Shown: positions 48,082 to 59,989 of the stretch, in pieces
How positions within the stretch are numbered: position 1 is the stretch's first letter
Layout: every line of letters begins with the position of its first letter
Source of the DNA: Schistosoma mansoni
Lineage: Eukaryota; Platyhelminthes; Trematoda; Strigeidida; Schistosomatidae
Direction of reading: 5' to 3'
Length of the DNA stretch: 64,000 bases
NCBI RefSeq assembly: GCF_000237925.1
Contig: NC_031497.1
Location: forward strand, 2,634,524-2,698,523
The notes under the pieces: generated by a model
Told to the model about the DNA's origin: nothing
What the model saw: the letters and a program-made list of their open reading frames with translations, nothing else
Database searches by the model: none
Program-made: the position numbers and the translations under genes

Positions 48082-49797
48082 TTGTATTATTATGACCCTA
48101 AAACCATAGCAGACCTTTTCAGTGGTAATTTTGCAAATGGCAAAGAATCCATAAATGGCTCTGTTTCTAGAGTTATATGCTTGACTGGTAACTCAATTAA
48201 ATCTACCTCCTTCACATGCCTGAAAATTAGTAAGGCCTTACATAACCTCAAGGTTCCGAGAGGTCATGGAGCAGACGGGATTTCATCATTTCTCAACAAA
48301 TATGGTGGTCTAGATATTCCACTCCTTCCCCTTAGGCTGTTTACTCTCTCTATGGAATCAGACTCTTATTCTGACCGTTGGAAAACCACGTACAACATAC
48401 CACGTTATAAATCTGGAGATAAGACTGACATGAACAACTATCGGCCGGTAAATATTACTCCAGTTATCTCTAGGATTACGGAAAAAAATATTAGTGACGA
48501 ACTATCCAACCATTTATTGACTGAAAAAGTTATCAATGATACGCAACATGGATTTCTTAAAAATAGATCCTGCATGACATGTCACTTTGACTTCTTTAAT
48601 TTAGTCTATTCGCTTCGTAGCCAAGGATATCTAGTATTAGTGCTATACCTGGACATTTCTAAGGCCATTTGTAAGGACATAATCAAACACCAACTTCTCA
48701 TAGGTAAACTCGCATCTTATGGGATCCAAAACCCGTTACTAGCCTGGTTTGATTCCTTCCTCAGCGATCGACATCAAATAGTTAAAATCAACTCTTCATT
48801 GTCGAATGCCGTCCCTGTTAGAAGTGAGGTAATTCAGGGTAGTGTCCTAGGCCCTTTGCTCTTTTTAGTTTTTATCAATGATATTTGTGAGTGTTTCTGT
48901 GTGGGTAAGTCCCTTTTGTATGCAGACGATCTTAAAGTGGTGTATTCATTTTCTCCACATGAGCTGAGCAATATTCAAAATTGCATCAGCACGGAGCTTA
49001 ACAAGGTAGCACAGTGGTGCTCGAGATGGCAACTGGAGCTTAATACAGCTAAATGTGGATGGTTATGCTTCGGTGATACATCACTCAACATCGATCTCGC
49101 CATAAATGGTGAAGTGTTATCTAGGTTACACACAGTTGAAGACCTAGGACTTAGATACTCCTACGACTTGTCGTTTACCGAACAGATAATGAAACAAACT
49201 TCCGAGTCTCAACGCCTTATAGGTTACATAACTCGGAACCTTCATAACAACGATCCACGGATTTTAATGTACAAAGTTTGTGTTCGACCACACCTTGGAT
49301 ACTGCGCGTTTATTCTTAGTAGCGCGCGCATAAAAGATAAATTAAGGCTGGAATCAGTACAGAGACGATTTATATTTCGTATTCTTGGAACTGATAGTGT
49401 CTTGACATATAATTCGAGGTGTAGTAAACTCGGGCTTGACCCTTTATGGATGAGGAGACTCAAACTTAACCTTATCTTTTTCAAAATACTTAAAAGACTA
49501 TCCTTCACATCCAGCCAGGTGATTCAATATGCTAAAGCCCCACATTACGACATTCGTAACTCCTTGTCTTTAGCGAAACAAACATATTCCAGATCTTCTC
49601 TCTATATGGATTACTTTACCTGTAAGTTTTCTAGACTCTGGAATAATCTACCACAAACTATCCGTATGTTAAACTCTCTCCCATTGTTTGTTCGCTCCAT
49701 TAATGCATATTGCTCCTCTGAAAATGCATTAAATGCTCTAGCGCTTGTAATTGTATCTTACTCCACAAGTGAGATTATAGGAACTTTAAATGTTTAA
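48082..49797 (+). CDS. LINE ORF2 reverse transcriptase (CR1 type)
   Basis: Residues in order: a pre-RT stretch YYYDPKTIADLF; KSGDKTDMNNYRPVNITPVI (about 112-131); QHGFLKNRSCMT; motif A LYLDISKAI, where the first Asp is kept; IQGSVLGPLLFLVFINDI; the catalytic YADD at residues 280-283 (48919-48930); WQLELNTAKCGW; then a C-terminal thumb and connection with VCVRPHLGYC and RLESVQRRF. The RT frame is unbroken and all catalytic aspartates are present, but the endonuclease in front is truncated and the frame has no natural start. CR1/Jockey-group enzymes prime at a nicked target. Confidence 0.8.
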   Translation: MYYYDPKTIADLFSGNFANGKESINGSVSRVICLTGNSIKSTSFTCLKISKALHNLKVPRGHGADGISSFLNKYGGLDIPLLPLRLFTLSMESDSYSDRWKTTYNIPRYKSGDKTDMNNYRPVNITPVISRITEKNISDELSNHLLTEKVINDTQHGFLKNRSCMTCHFDFFNLVYSLRSQGYLVLVLYLDISKAICKDIIKHQLLIGKLASYGIQNPLLAWFDSFLSDRHQIVKINSSLSNAVPVRSEVIQGSVLGPLLFLVFINDICECFCVGKSLLYADDLKVVYSFSPHELSNIQNCISTELNKVAQWCSRWQLELNTAKCGWLCFGDTSLNIDLAINGEVLSRLHTVEDLGLRYSYDLSFTEQIMKQTSESQRLIGYITRNLHNNDPRILMYKVCVRPHLGYCAFILSSARIKDKLRLESVQRRFIFRILGTDSVLTYNSRCSKLGLDPLWMRRLKLNLIFFKILKRLSFTSSQVIQYAKAPHYDIRNSLSLAKQTYSRSSLYMDYFTCKFSRLWNNLPQTIRMLNSLPLFVRSINAYCSSENALNALALVIVSYSTSEIIGTLNV

Positions 49798-50255
49798 CCA
49801 CTTACTTGCTGTCCCTTTACAGACTTTACATTAACACTTTCACTAGCAACTCTAACACGTTTGAATCATATCTAACATAAGCAGTGGTAACCTGACCGGC
49901 AATCATTGTTTTGTTGTTCCGTGCTCTTTGCTTTAATCTTACTTTCTCTAGTTGTAGATATTTATCAATAACTCGCTCTGGCACTGGGATTGACCTCAAA
50001 GAAATACGTTCACAAATCATCAGGCTATCCACTTAAGAAGGAATTAAAAGTTCCCTGGCGTTGCATTGGCTTGCCGTGATATATGCCATATATAAACTAC
50101 TTATCAATTACTGAACCAGCAAACATAAAACGATTTTATATTTCATGTTTGTTCTCTACATTCAATGTTGCTTTTAATATCAAACTGATCATGCCTGTAA
50201 ACTGGTGTGAATTCTGTAAATATTATTTTCAGAATATTATTATTATTATAACATT

Positions 50256-53200
50256 AACAACTAGAAATGAGTATCTTCAGGACAACTGAAGCTCCCAGGG
50301 TTGGAGAAGACCATAAATTAAGCGGAATGGAACAGCAAATGAAAAACACCTATCATGAATTACTGGGGTAGTCGAATTAGGACGTATCATACCGTTAACC
50401 CATTACTCTCACAGGATGGTGAAATAATTACAGCTCTTTAAAATCCAAGAATATATCAGTGCAAAAACTTGTAGCAAATTACAATATAAATTATGATGTG
50501 CACTGTAATACTTATTATTTGTGCTATGTCTAAATTCTTTTCTGATCTTTTCTCAAATTATTGTTGATCGATACATTCGTAAATTAAGACGCAATTAACA
50601 AGAAGAGCAAATGCCAACTCAGGTACCAAATGTTTATCTGTAAAGTATGAGTAACAAACCAAAATATATTGTTCTAATAATAGTTATAACGAATTTCACA
50701 GCAAACGTTTTATTTGTAGGTTTTCAGAGAGATATTTTCAATTACCAAATCAAAACAGTGTGAGGCCCAAAATGTCCAAAATGTGAGTTATGGATAGACA
50801 ACTTCAAATTTTGGGTAAAACGAATGTATTCAGAACACAGGGAAATCAATGATACTCACAATAATTGGTGGCAGCCAGTCAAACACTTTCAGCTCCACGT
50901 GTAACGATTTAGTGGGGCTTGTGATTGCACTATTCTATTGACGATTGTCATCTGTTAACAGATAATAAATAGCTGTATGAGGCATGGCAGTTTAAAAGTA
51001 AAACCAAATTGTTAAAAATGTTTGAGGATTTATTATAACAAATTACTGAGTTATTTCAATACGTCATAACTAACATTCTGGAAGGAAAAGGAAATTTGAG
51101 CGCATAAGAATTTGGGTAATGGTGGCATGACTTTCATGTACTATGTGGTGGTTTGGGTGGTTTTTCGAAGCTGGGGTGTGACGAACAAGTGGTGAAAAAG
51201 CAGTCCAAAAAAGATTCGCAGCTGCTTACACAATAAAATGGTGTAAATACGTAATAGTTCAGTTTGGAATATTAGTTTTTATTTACCGTTTGATGCTTCA
51301 TGTTAGTAGCCTCCAGATGACTTCTGATAGAAAGTGCTAGGAGCAAGTGGCAGGGCAATAGTAGAATACAGAGCTGAACGAATGGAAGGGGTTTAAAAGA
51401 ACGAAAACATATTAAGTTCACTCAGGTCTTCAAAGTTATGTACAACACAACGTGTTTGGCAGTACAAACTTTTTATTTCGTTCGATTTTCCAGCTGACTT
51501 TTTACCATGGGCACGCAAAAATCAATGCATAGTTTACAATAATAGAATAATATTGTAGAGTAGTGGTTCAACATAACAATTATGATTACTACGTGATTAT
51601 AAGGTAATATCAAGTAATTATTTAGATGACTGAGAGGAGGATTATAATAAATTATTTTGATAAGAAGTCAGTTTTTAGTGTTTGTGTAGGAATCAAGAGA
51701 TGGATATTGAGAATATGTAAGTACACGGTGAGGAACCTGAAAGTTGTTTAAATGCCTTTGATAGAATGGGGTTAGTCAACGTTCATCTAAAAAACACTTC
51801 TATATAGATGTCAAAGTAAAGAGAGTGGTTGTACAAGAACTTTGCAGTGCAGCCATCAAGTTTATCTATATGGATACCGACTAATTCGCCAATGGGCTGG
51901 GGGAGAACTCGCAAACCATGCAATAAACTTGATGAAATATCGTAGATAACTTCAAAAGCACTATCCAGATGAACTTGTTTAAGGTTATCTCACCATCACT
52001 ATGATCGCTAGTCAGAAACTTCACCTTCCCTCCTTTTTAGATGCTAGGATCTCCTATGTTTGTGGCATGATTTAGTAGCGCTTTGTAATAAGCTCTATTA
52101 TACACTCCTTTTTGTCTCCTCAAGTACCATGTCGTAAGAAAATCGGGCAGACAAGGATTCGGCATCAGATGTTATATACTCACTGAGTTTATCAATCTGC
52201 AATGAAACTAATTGGAATTGTAAGTCATAACATCCTAATTAGATTATAAAGTGCTTGTAGGACGCGAGGGCAGACAGATGAGTATTAGAAACTATCAGGG
52301 AAAAGAGTATAAGGTTGTAAAATCTATAAGTAAGAAGATATGTCGGTATTCAGATAGATTCAAGATATAGTATTGTCAAGCCGGTAGAAAATAAGTTAGA
52401 ATAGACTAACGACAGTTCAGATTGTTATTGAGTGTGATGCATCAATCCACCTAGTTATCTGCCTAATTTAGGCTCAATTGAAGAGGGATATCCAACTTTG
52501 TAGGAGAAAATGATGTTAATTCAAACATTAAGCAGATTTGGAATCGGATGTGGCCGCTGGAAGCGAGGGCGACTTCCAACTTTCGTGACTACTGTTCTAT
52601 CTTCTAGACTAAATAACTCCATTTTTGGTCTTTCGTGAGGGTTGTTTTAGCCACCCTAACCAGATCTATGGTTCGCCCTACGGTTTAAGTTCTGTTTAGT
52701 AAAAATGCTTCAGTTGGCACTCACATTCAAAGCAAAACTCTAATTACGCGAGTTGTTTATCGCTCTCTAAAGCTAGCGGGTTAAGGAAAATCATGAATAT
52801 TTACTTATATATTCATGCATACTTATTTATGGTTATGGGAGAGCGATAGATTTATGAGTGGTAAATATTTAGTCAAGATGCGAATCAAAATGTTTGATGG
52901 TCCGTGGAAAGTGGTTCATAGTTGTTCGGGCGTCTTGAGAAGAATTCTAGAACATCTTAGAGCCTGAGAACAAGGTTGTCAGTCCTTCAAAATTGTTGAC
53001 GATATCACCATTACGGACGGATAATGACGCCTTGTTCCAAAGTGAATCAAACTGTACTGTAAAAAAACTTACTATGGATTGGTTCTTGGGAGTTACGGTT
53101 GTTGTGGATGTGTCGTTTCAAATTCAATAAATAGGGTTATGAATCATGATGGTGCATGAGGTCTCAGATGAAGAGCTATAGATCATCTCTGAAAAATGTT

Positions 53201-53735
53201 GTTCTCTTGATTAACGGACGGCGCCGTAGAGGTTCTGAAGAAAAGCATTCATGTGTTTGTAGTTAGTCCTCGTTTTCTACAGTGAAAAACCCAAACTGGT
53301 GTTTGTAGTGGGATTTAACTCTAACCACGGGACAGAATAGTTGGAGCACGAGGTCATAGTTTCAAACACACAAAGGTCTCAACATTTGATATAGAATAAT
53401 AGGAAATGAAATACCTACACAAGATAAGGAAGTAAATAAACATTTAAGTCATAATTTTGTGACATTACTCAGATGTTCATGGTTAACTTTCAACTACCCA
53501 ACCCATGTTGGTGCCAGCTGTGTGGTCAAAGGTGGAGTGATACTTCAGCACTCGGCGTGTGAAGCTTCTCTTGAAAGTACGCACTCGTCTCGGGTCTGCG
53601 GTATTCATATTGGAGAGGATGGATCAGCAGTATTCTATGGAAGGTCGTATATATATCTTCATAAGAGTAAGCTTAGTATCCCTAATTAAGGAATTCTCGC
53701 TTCTAAAATTTATAGAACATAATGTTCTGGAAATT
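50256..53735. other. No gene recognised
   Basis: AT-rich, low-ORF sequence. No motif of a known mobile-element protein was found on either strand, and no tRNA-like SINE head. Confidence 0.4.
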
Positions 53736-53739
53736 ATAA

Positions 53740-53960
53740 GATTGTTGTTTATTAAACACCTAGACTGTATGTCGAATTCAGTGTTTGAACCATACCTCCA
53801 TTGAAATATGAATGATATTCCCCAAAATGCATGGTCTCACATTTCCTGTAGTTAAGTGGCAACTTCCATTTTTTATTCCAAGTAGAGAGGTTATCAGGTT
53901 TATTTTGATCCTGGGATATACCTACACTTAAAGCTCCGGGTTTATGACTGTGCACTGTTC
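53740..53960 (-). mobile_element. CR1-like LINE fragment
   Basis: Minus frame with LSTWNKKWKLPLNYRKCETM and HFGEYHSYF, the stretch after the catalytic box in CR1-group reverse transcriptases (Trp-x-x-x-Trp-x-Leu-x-Leu-Asn, Lys-Cys). Only about 65 codons are recognisable. It is a different lineage from the LINE at 46150-50255, whose matching part reads WCSRWQLELNTAKC. Confidence 0.6.
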
Positions 53961-55194
53961 CTAGGCCAACAGCATATGGATATAATTTACCAAATTTTTT
54001 AATCTTGCATTCACCATGTCCGGATGGATCATATAATCAATGTAGTTCAATGGGCACGTCACACGTTGTGGAGAACGATGCTGCAAACAGTCAATGAAGT
54101 ATGAGACACAGGTCACCACCCCCACGTTTTATCATGCAGTATGATGTACTATCCAGTGTGTCAGAGCAGACGTTTTTCAGTGTGCTAGATGCTTTGGAAA
54201 TCTATTGTAGATCGAAGTCTAAATTAGTGATCTCGCAAGAAGGTGTTTGAGTAGGTTCTGATTTTTCCAGGGGATTTTCATCCGTTAGTCGGGCATAAGT
54301 TTTCGCCAAATAGTTCATCAATAAGTTTAAGATCATTGTAGACGAGAACCATTTCAACAAATATGCGTCCTCCTTTCGCTTTGGAAAGTCTAACTCCATT
54401 GCGAAGTATTTTTATAGGTGCGAAGGAGCTATTATTAGACCAGATGGAAGGATTTCGTGCGTTTGCTTTTATTACACACGTTACTTTGGGATTAGCAAAT
54501 ATTTATGTTGTCGCAACTAGTGACAAAGGCGTTTTAAGTGCATGAAAATGAATGTCATCTCCTTGGAGACATCTCCATACGTCGGCCAGTATAAATGGAT
54601 CTTCCACAATCCTGTCTTAAGTGTCCTAAAGGTGTAATTCTGTCAAAATACTGCTGTTATTGTGTCAGAATGTGCTAGCTTATCCGTGGTGTTTCCAGTA
54701 AAGTTCACCAGGTAAGTATTGCGATAGTCCATATGAGATGAAGGGTCTGACGTTTACCACACACGATGATATTATAGAAACTGTCTGAGGATACTTTCCT
54801 TTATATATAGTGCCAAGGATAAGGTCACTATTATGGACTGAATTCGAGGTATCCTTAAGTCTGATAGGGTGACTGACGTATTGAGTTCGCTCCCCGAGCT
54901 CTACAAAACACTTATGTACCCATGAGATGTTTATGAATAGTAATACTGGTAATATTCAATAATTCAACGATAAGACGTTTTGGTGCCTCGGTCTGAACCG
55001 ACCAATTTTGAGTCATATTGATGCACCGACAAATAAGTCTGCCTGTAAGTGGTAAGGACGATGCTAGAGTAAAGACTACTGGTACACATGAATGATTCCA
55101 GTCTGGGTCGAACACATATAAGACAGCCAGCATCCTGTCCTCTCAACCCATCACTTCTATGCTGACCGTGGCCATTAAACGATGTACTCCAATC
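53961..55194. other. Degraded repeat-like sequence, unclassified
   Basis: Several minus-strand frames of 60-100 codons (for example 54202-54399 and 54964-55257) but none with a motif I can name. Base composition is less AT-rich than the host introns, which suggests old mobile-element DNA. Confidence 0.3.
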
Positions 55195-56013
55195 CGAAAT
55201 ATCACTGGTGGTTGATGCTTCAGTTCCGGTCAAGGACAAAGAAGGAAAGACAATCACCGGGATTCAGGAACAGGGGAAAAGATGTGCAGAATACTTCGAG
55301 GAACTCTTGAATAGACCAGCTCCATTGGATCCACCGAACATCGAAGCAGCACACACAAACCTTCCTATAGATGTCACCACCAACGATCGAAGAAATCAGG
55401 ATGTTTATCAGACACATCAAGAATGGGAAGGCAGCAGGACCTTACAAGATGTCAGCTGAAGCACTGAAGTCAGACATTGAAATAACTGCAAACATGCTTC
55501 ACCTTCCATTCAAGAAAATTTGGGAGGGAAAACAAGTATCAACGGACTGGAAAGAAGGATACCTCATCAACATACCAAAGAAGGAAGATCTGAGCAAATG
55601 TGTGAATTACAGAGGCATCAGTTTGTTGCCAGTACCAGGAAAAGTTTTTAAGAGTGTTGCTGAACCAGATGAAGAACGCAGTAGGCGCCCGACTTCGAGA
55701 TCAACAGGCTGGGTTTCGGAAGGATCGGTCGCTCACAGACCAGACTGCGACACTACCGATCATCGTGGAACAATCAGTTGAGCGGAATTCGTCACTATAC
55801 ATCAACTTCATGGACTATGAGAAGGCGTTTGACAGTGTGGACCAGAGAACATTATGGAAACTTCTTCGACACTATGGAGTTCCTGAAAAGATTGTCAACA
55901 TTATCCGGAACTCATACGACGGACTACAGTGCAAAGTGGTGCATGGAGGACAGCTGACAGATGCATTTCCAGTAGGGATCGGAGTCAGACAAGGCTGTCT
56001 ACTCTCCCCCTGA
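55195..56013 (+). mobile_element. RTE-type LINE, RT fragment
   Basis: Plus-strand pieces in order: VKDKEGKTITGIQEQGKRCA and YFEELLNRPAPLDPPNIEAA; after a frame change near 55370, IEEIRMFIRHIKNGKAAGPY and WKEGYLINIPKKEDLSKCVN; after a second near 55655, QAGFRKDRSL, NSSLYINFMDYEKAFDSVDQ, LWKLLRHYGVPEKIVNIIRN and GVRQGCLLSP. It stops just before the FADD box. Same family as 43470-45155, better preserved at the sequence level but truncated at both ends. The two copies overlap only in the RT motif A region. Confidence 0.85.
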
Positions 56014-57839
56014 TCCTGATAGGAGCCATCTGATGACAAATGAATTCAGCATTTGGTATTTCATGATGAGTATGAGTAATTAAGGTCTGATTTGTACTTC
56101 CTGCCTCCGAGTACATACCCATGTGACCGATCGGTGCCTGAAAATGAATCTGATTTATGGTGGAAAGTCAAGGCCTGTGGCTTTGAAATACGACGAGTTG
56201 TGGGGAGAGAGTGTCTTCAGTATCGCTCCTTAGGATAGTTTTAGTATGACATCTAAGTTGTTTACAAACGTCTAAATCGAAACTAGGGTTGGATATACAC
56301 AAAGCACTCAGCGCGGCTCAAAAGAATGACAGCAGGTGATCAAGGCGTCGACAATCGGTAGTACGGCGATCATCATATCATAACCAACGACATTAACCTA
56401 ATTATCAGTAAGAAAAAATGATGCAAGGCATATAAAGGCTTCAACACCAAAATTTGAGCGAGAAATACTGAGTACTAGGGTAAAGTTCCTCATATTTTTA
56501 TGGGAATAACGAAGGGTTGGATTTATCTTGGATTGAAAGCCTTTTTTAAAGATGGCAGTGGTAGTAGTATTGCATAGAACTAAACTTTTGTAAAATGCGA
56601 GCAAACGTGTGTCACAAATGGTTTGAAAAAAGCTACAAGGATGAGGGTAGATAGGGTTCTAAGGATCCTGGACTAAGCCAACAACTGAAGACACCATCAA
56701 AATATCCGGTAATCGCCATGAAAACAGAGACGCCTAGGATAGTAGCTGTCAATCTCTCTGTTCATTAGGTCTAAAAACAACCAACCCTATCCATCTAATA
56801 CTCGTAAATCTCTGAAATTGGATACCCCAATATAGGCATCCGAAGGACGGAACAGTATAGGAGTTAAGACGAACAAGTAGCCTTGACATGGTTGCAGGTG
56901 ATAAAGACCTTTATGGAGCATGGAGGCGGTAGACTAAGGGCCGGTGATTTTGGTAATTCTGCAAAGTCAATCCCTTGGATTTAAACAACAGTTACGGAAC
57001 TACAGCAATAATGGCAGTTATGGTCTGCAATCCGAAAATATGACGTCACGAACTTTGGAATCTATTCTTTTGTCCTTAAAGAAGAGACAAGAGTACTGAG
57101 GAAAGGGTAATTTTTTCAAAATATTATTGACAACGAAGTGAGTTCGTAAAACAAAAAGAATTTTTCAGATGAGACTAGGAACATAAAAGAAAAATAGGGA
57201 AGTATTTCAGTAGTCACTTCAAACTCTGAGTGCCTACCAGCATTCCTCTATTTTAATTGCTTGTGTTGAGCTGGTATTGCTTTAGTGAAAAAAAAGAAAC
57301 ACTGGATGCGACAGAAACAGGAAACGCTAGCCTCCAAGTATCTCTTGACAGTTGCTGGGGATTACAAAATGGAGGAGTCTGAGGATTGTAAGGGAACTGC
57401 ATTCAAAGGTGGGAGAAGGTAAGATTTATAACCTGGCTATCTGAAGGACTACCTCAAACAATGGGTTGTGTCGTGATCTGATGGTGATGTTAACAGCATC
57501 TTCTGATTTTTGTGTTTATTAAAACTACCGAGGTTAGCACCAATGCTGAATGTTGAAAAAATTAGACCTTAGAGAATAACTTAACGTCGCAAGAACAATA
57601 TTAAACTCCTAGTTGGAAGGATAACACTAAACGCAAGAAGCAGCTCTTCCACGTGGTGTTGACATCTATATGCTGAAATCAGTAATAATTAACAAGGAAC
57701 GGAGACTTAAAAAATTTCCCTAAATACTGTTAAAGATAGAAACCTGTGATTTTCAACCGACCGACGGCCTGAAGACGTGACGAGGATTGGTAACAGCAAA
57801 CCCATTTTTCCGTTATATCAGCTCACGTATAATTGAGTT
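56014..57839. other. No gene recognised
   Basis: Sequence without open frames longer than 70 codons. No conserved protein motif or RNA polymerase III box was found. Confidence 0.35.
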
Positions 57840-58470
57840 TGTTCACATCTAATTTGGTTAAGCCCTTTTGTTAACTTATTTAACAGACGGAGTCATTCGT
57901 GCAATAACAATCTATCTATACTATTGTACCCTTATTATGTACGCTTGAGCATTGCTTACTGCGTACGCATGTATTCATTCTGCTAGCCTTGCTATTAGTC
58001 GCTTAATTGATTCGATGATTCATTCATTTCCATTCGTATATATATGTACATCTTAATCCTGTTCATTGACTCACTTACTCGCTGACTCGACCACTTGCTC
58101 GCTCATTCGACTCTCACGCTCACTTGCCTGCCTTACGGCACCACTCTTTCATGCTTGCTTAACGTGACTGTAATTGGGGATATCTGTGTGTGGTTCAACA
58201 GTAAACGCAATCAAAACTTCGTATTCGCCTTCTGATTTATGCACCGTTGGGGCGTTATCGAGTAACGGTTATCAGGACTAACAATATACAAAGTTAAAGG
58301 TTAATGTCGAATATAGACCACAACAGATTTGGTGAGCCCGCCGAACGAAAACCGACCAGAATTGAAAATATCTACGTGCGAACACGAAGCAGAATTAGTG
58401 ATCTTAGCGTGCGAAAACGAAACAATTTTCGACTAGCAACAATGGACGACATTTAAGATTTAAAACCACT
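57840..58470 (+). mobile_element. LTR-retrotransposon end and leader, fossil
   Basis: A stretch ending in ACCACAACA at about 58326 is followed by GATTTGGTGAGCCCGCCGAA, which has the form of an LTR end plus a tRNA primer-binding site (TGG start). A leader follows, and an ATG near 58442 where gag would begin. The LTR start and a matching second LTR were not found, so the family stays open. What follows (58471-59980) shows no clear gag or pol; the element is a fragment. Confidence 0.35.
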
Positions 58471-59597
58471 TTTTAACATGATATTAATTGGTTTACATCA
58501 TCCCATCATAAAGAAATAAGGTATTAGATACGTATAGTCATATCATTGGTTTATAAACGCAGCGATAGGACTCAGAGTTAATAAATGTGATTTTGTGAAC
58601 AACATAGGAAATTTAGGAAAGCATAAAGTCCTCTTTAGTGAATATCAGGATATGCACAAATCTTGTTTTACCGTGCTAAGCTGCGTGTTACTTTAACACC
58701 AGTCGGTGTTTTGGAAGTGTTGGACATGAATCTGTTCAGTTAGGTTAGTTTTCCTGAATTTTCAGAAAGGCATCTCTCATTTTACCATTGAAGCAAGAAT
58801 TAATCTTACCGTCTAATTCTTTTGGTTAGTTGTGCTAGTTAATTTCTGTCTTCAACGTCATGGTGATCACTATAGATCCGCAGTTGTAACAGTACCTTAG
58901 CAATGGGAATCTGATGTAGTGCCAACTGATTTGGATATGCTTACTACCATCAATTTAAATGGCTTGTTATTGGCACGAATATTTTACAATTAGCCACCAA
59001 GAGGTAGGCTACACGAAGTTGTTCCCTGCTGACCTCGCGTTCCCCAATTTAACAAGAATAGGAAATTAAGGTGAACTTTCGGGAAATACGGACGACATTA
59101 GCTAGGAAAGTTTAGTCTCAATTCGGGTGACATTAAAACTAAAGGTAGCTTTTCCTATTCTGGGGAAATAATGAGACTTCCCGTCTAAGTCTCGGAGCGA
59201 AAAGTTTATTAGTTCACACCTTAGCGATCGCTAAATTGTCTGCTTTTCACCTGACTCCATTAAAACTTCAGATGTCACCTACAATCACAATATGCATATT
59301 CCCAGAATTTTGCCTGTTTCCCCATGAAAATGGACATTAGTGCGAATGCTAATTAACACATCAAATTTATTTCGCTCATTAATATCCAACAGAAATAACC
59401 TATGAAAGTAATATGTCCCCTAACTTGCAGGTCCTACTGTCATTCGAAATCTGACATACAATGCATCATTTTTAATGAAGTGACGATATAGCAGACTACA
59501 GTGATAAAGATGACGTACATTACAAAAATAGTTTATTTAAAAAAGCAAGATAAGCACTAAGTTCGGTGTCTTACTAAACAGTGTTCCGTTTTCTGTT

Positions 59598-59631
<34 letters not shown>

Positions 59632-59980
59632 CAACTAAGTATCTCTTTCAAGATAAAAGTGTCTTATTCGCCATAACTATTGTTTTTGGAACTAATTGTG
59701 TCCTATCGTGTCGTTAATTGTTCTTTTAAAATGTTCGACCAGACGTCTAGTTACAGATTGAGATTCCACATGACCTACTGCAATAGTGGCAGTTGGATAA
59801 CACTGCTAACCGTCATATATAAAATGTGGCTTAAAGTCTAGTACGCGGAACTGCTACTGATTACTCAGTTAAATTAAGGTAACAAGTAATCTTTGATCAT
59901 TTCTACTTTCCACTTTGGCAGATTTATACTACTTGTCTTAATTAGCTTTATTTCGTCCGAAGTATAAAATTCATCTCGTA
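58471..59980. other. No gene recognised
   Basis: AT-rich; short frames only. Any body of the LTR element at the left could not be identified here. Confidence 0.35.
59598..59632. repeat. (TA)n microsatellite with one interruption
   Basis: TA units interrupted by a single TGTA step. Confidence 0.85.
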
Positions 59981-59989
59981 ATGGCTTTT

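Larger units (their letters stand above)
46150..50255 (+). mobile_element. CR1-type LINE, two long ORFs, endonuclease deleted
   Basis: Best preserved LINE in the window. ORF1 starts at ATG 46220 (MVRLTQKRASKSP), shifts frame near 46300, and then stays open to 47690. ORF2 shows an endonuclease start (LLLINARSLLNKISALR, KPSFILITET then a TAG where Trp is expected) up to about 48075, then jumps to the region before the RT. The RT frame 48082-49797 is open for 571 codons. The element probably ends in the ATTATTATTATTATAAC run near 50230-50255. About half of the endonuclease is missing, so this copy cannot move by itself. The long open frames suggest it is fairly young or a recent deletion of a young copy. 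Confidence 0.8.

Noticed and set aside
45480-50200. Shared TGATCATGCCTGTAAA at about 45512 and 50188 as possible repeats bounding the CR1-type LINE
   Set aside because: Only 16 bases agree and the flanks do not; too little to call a duplication or an element boundary.
53459-53804. Overlapping plus-strand frames of 76 and 81 codons
   Set aside because: No motif; the second overlaps the minus-strand CR1-like fragment.
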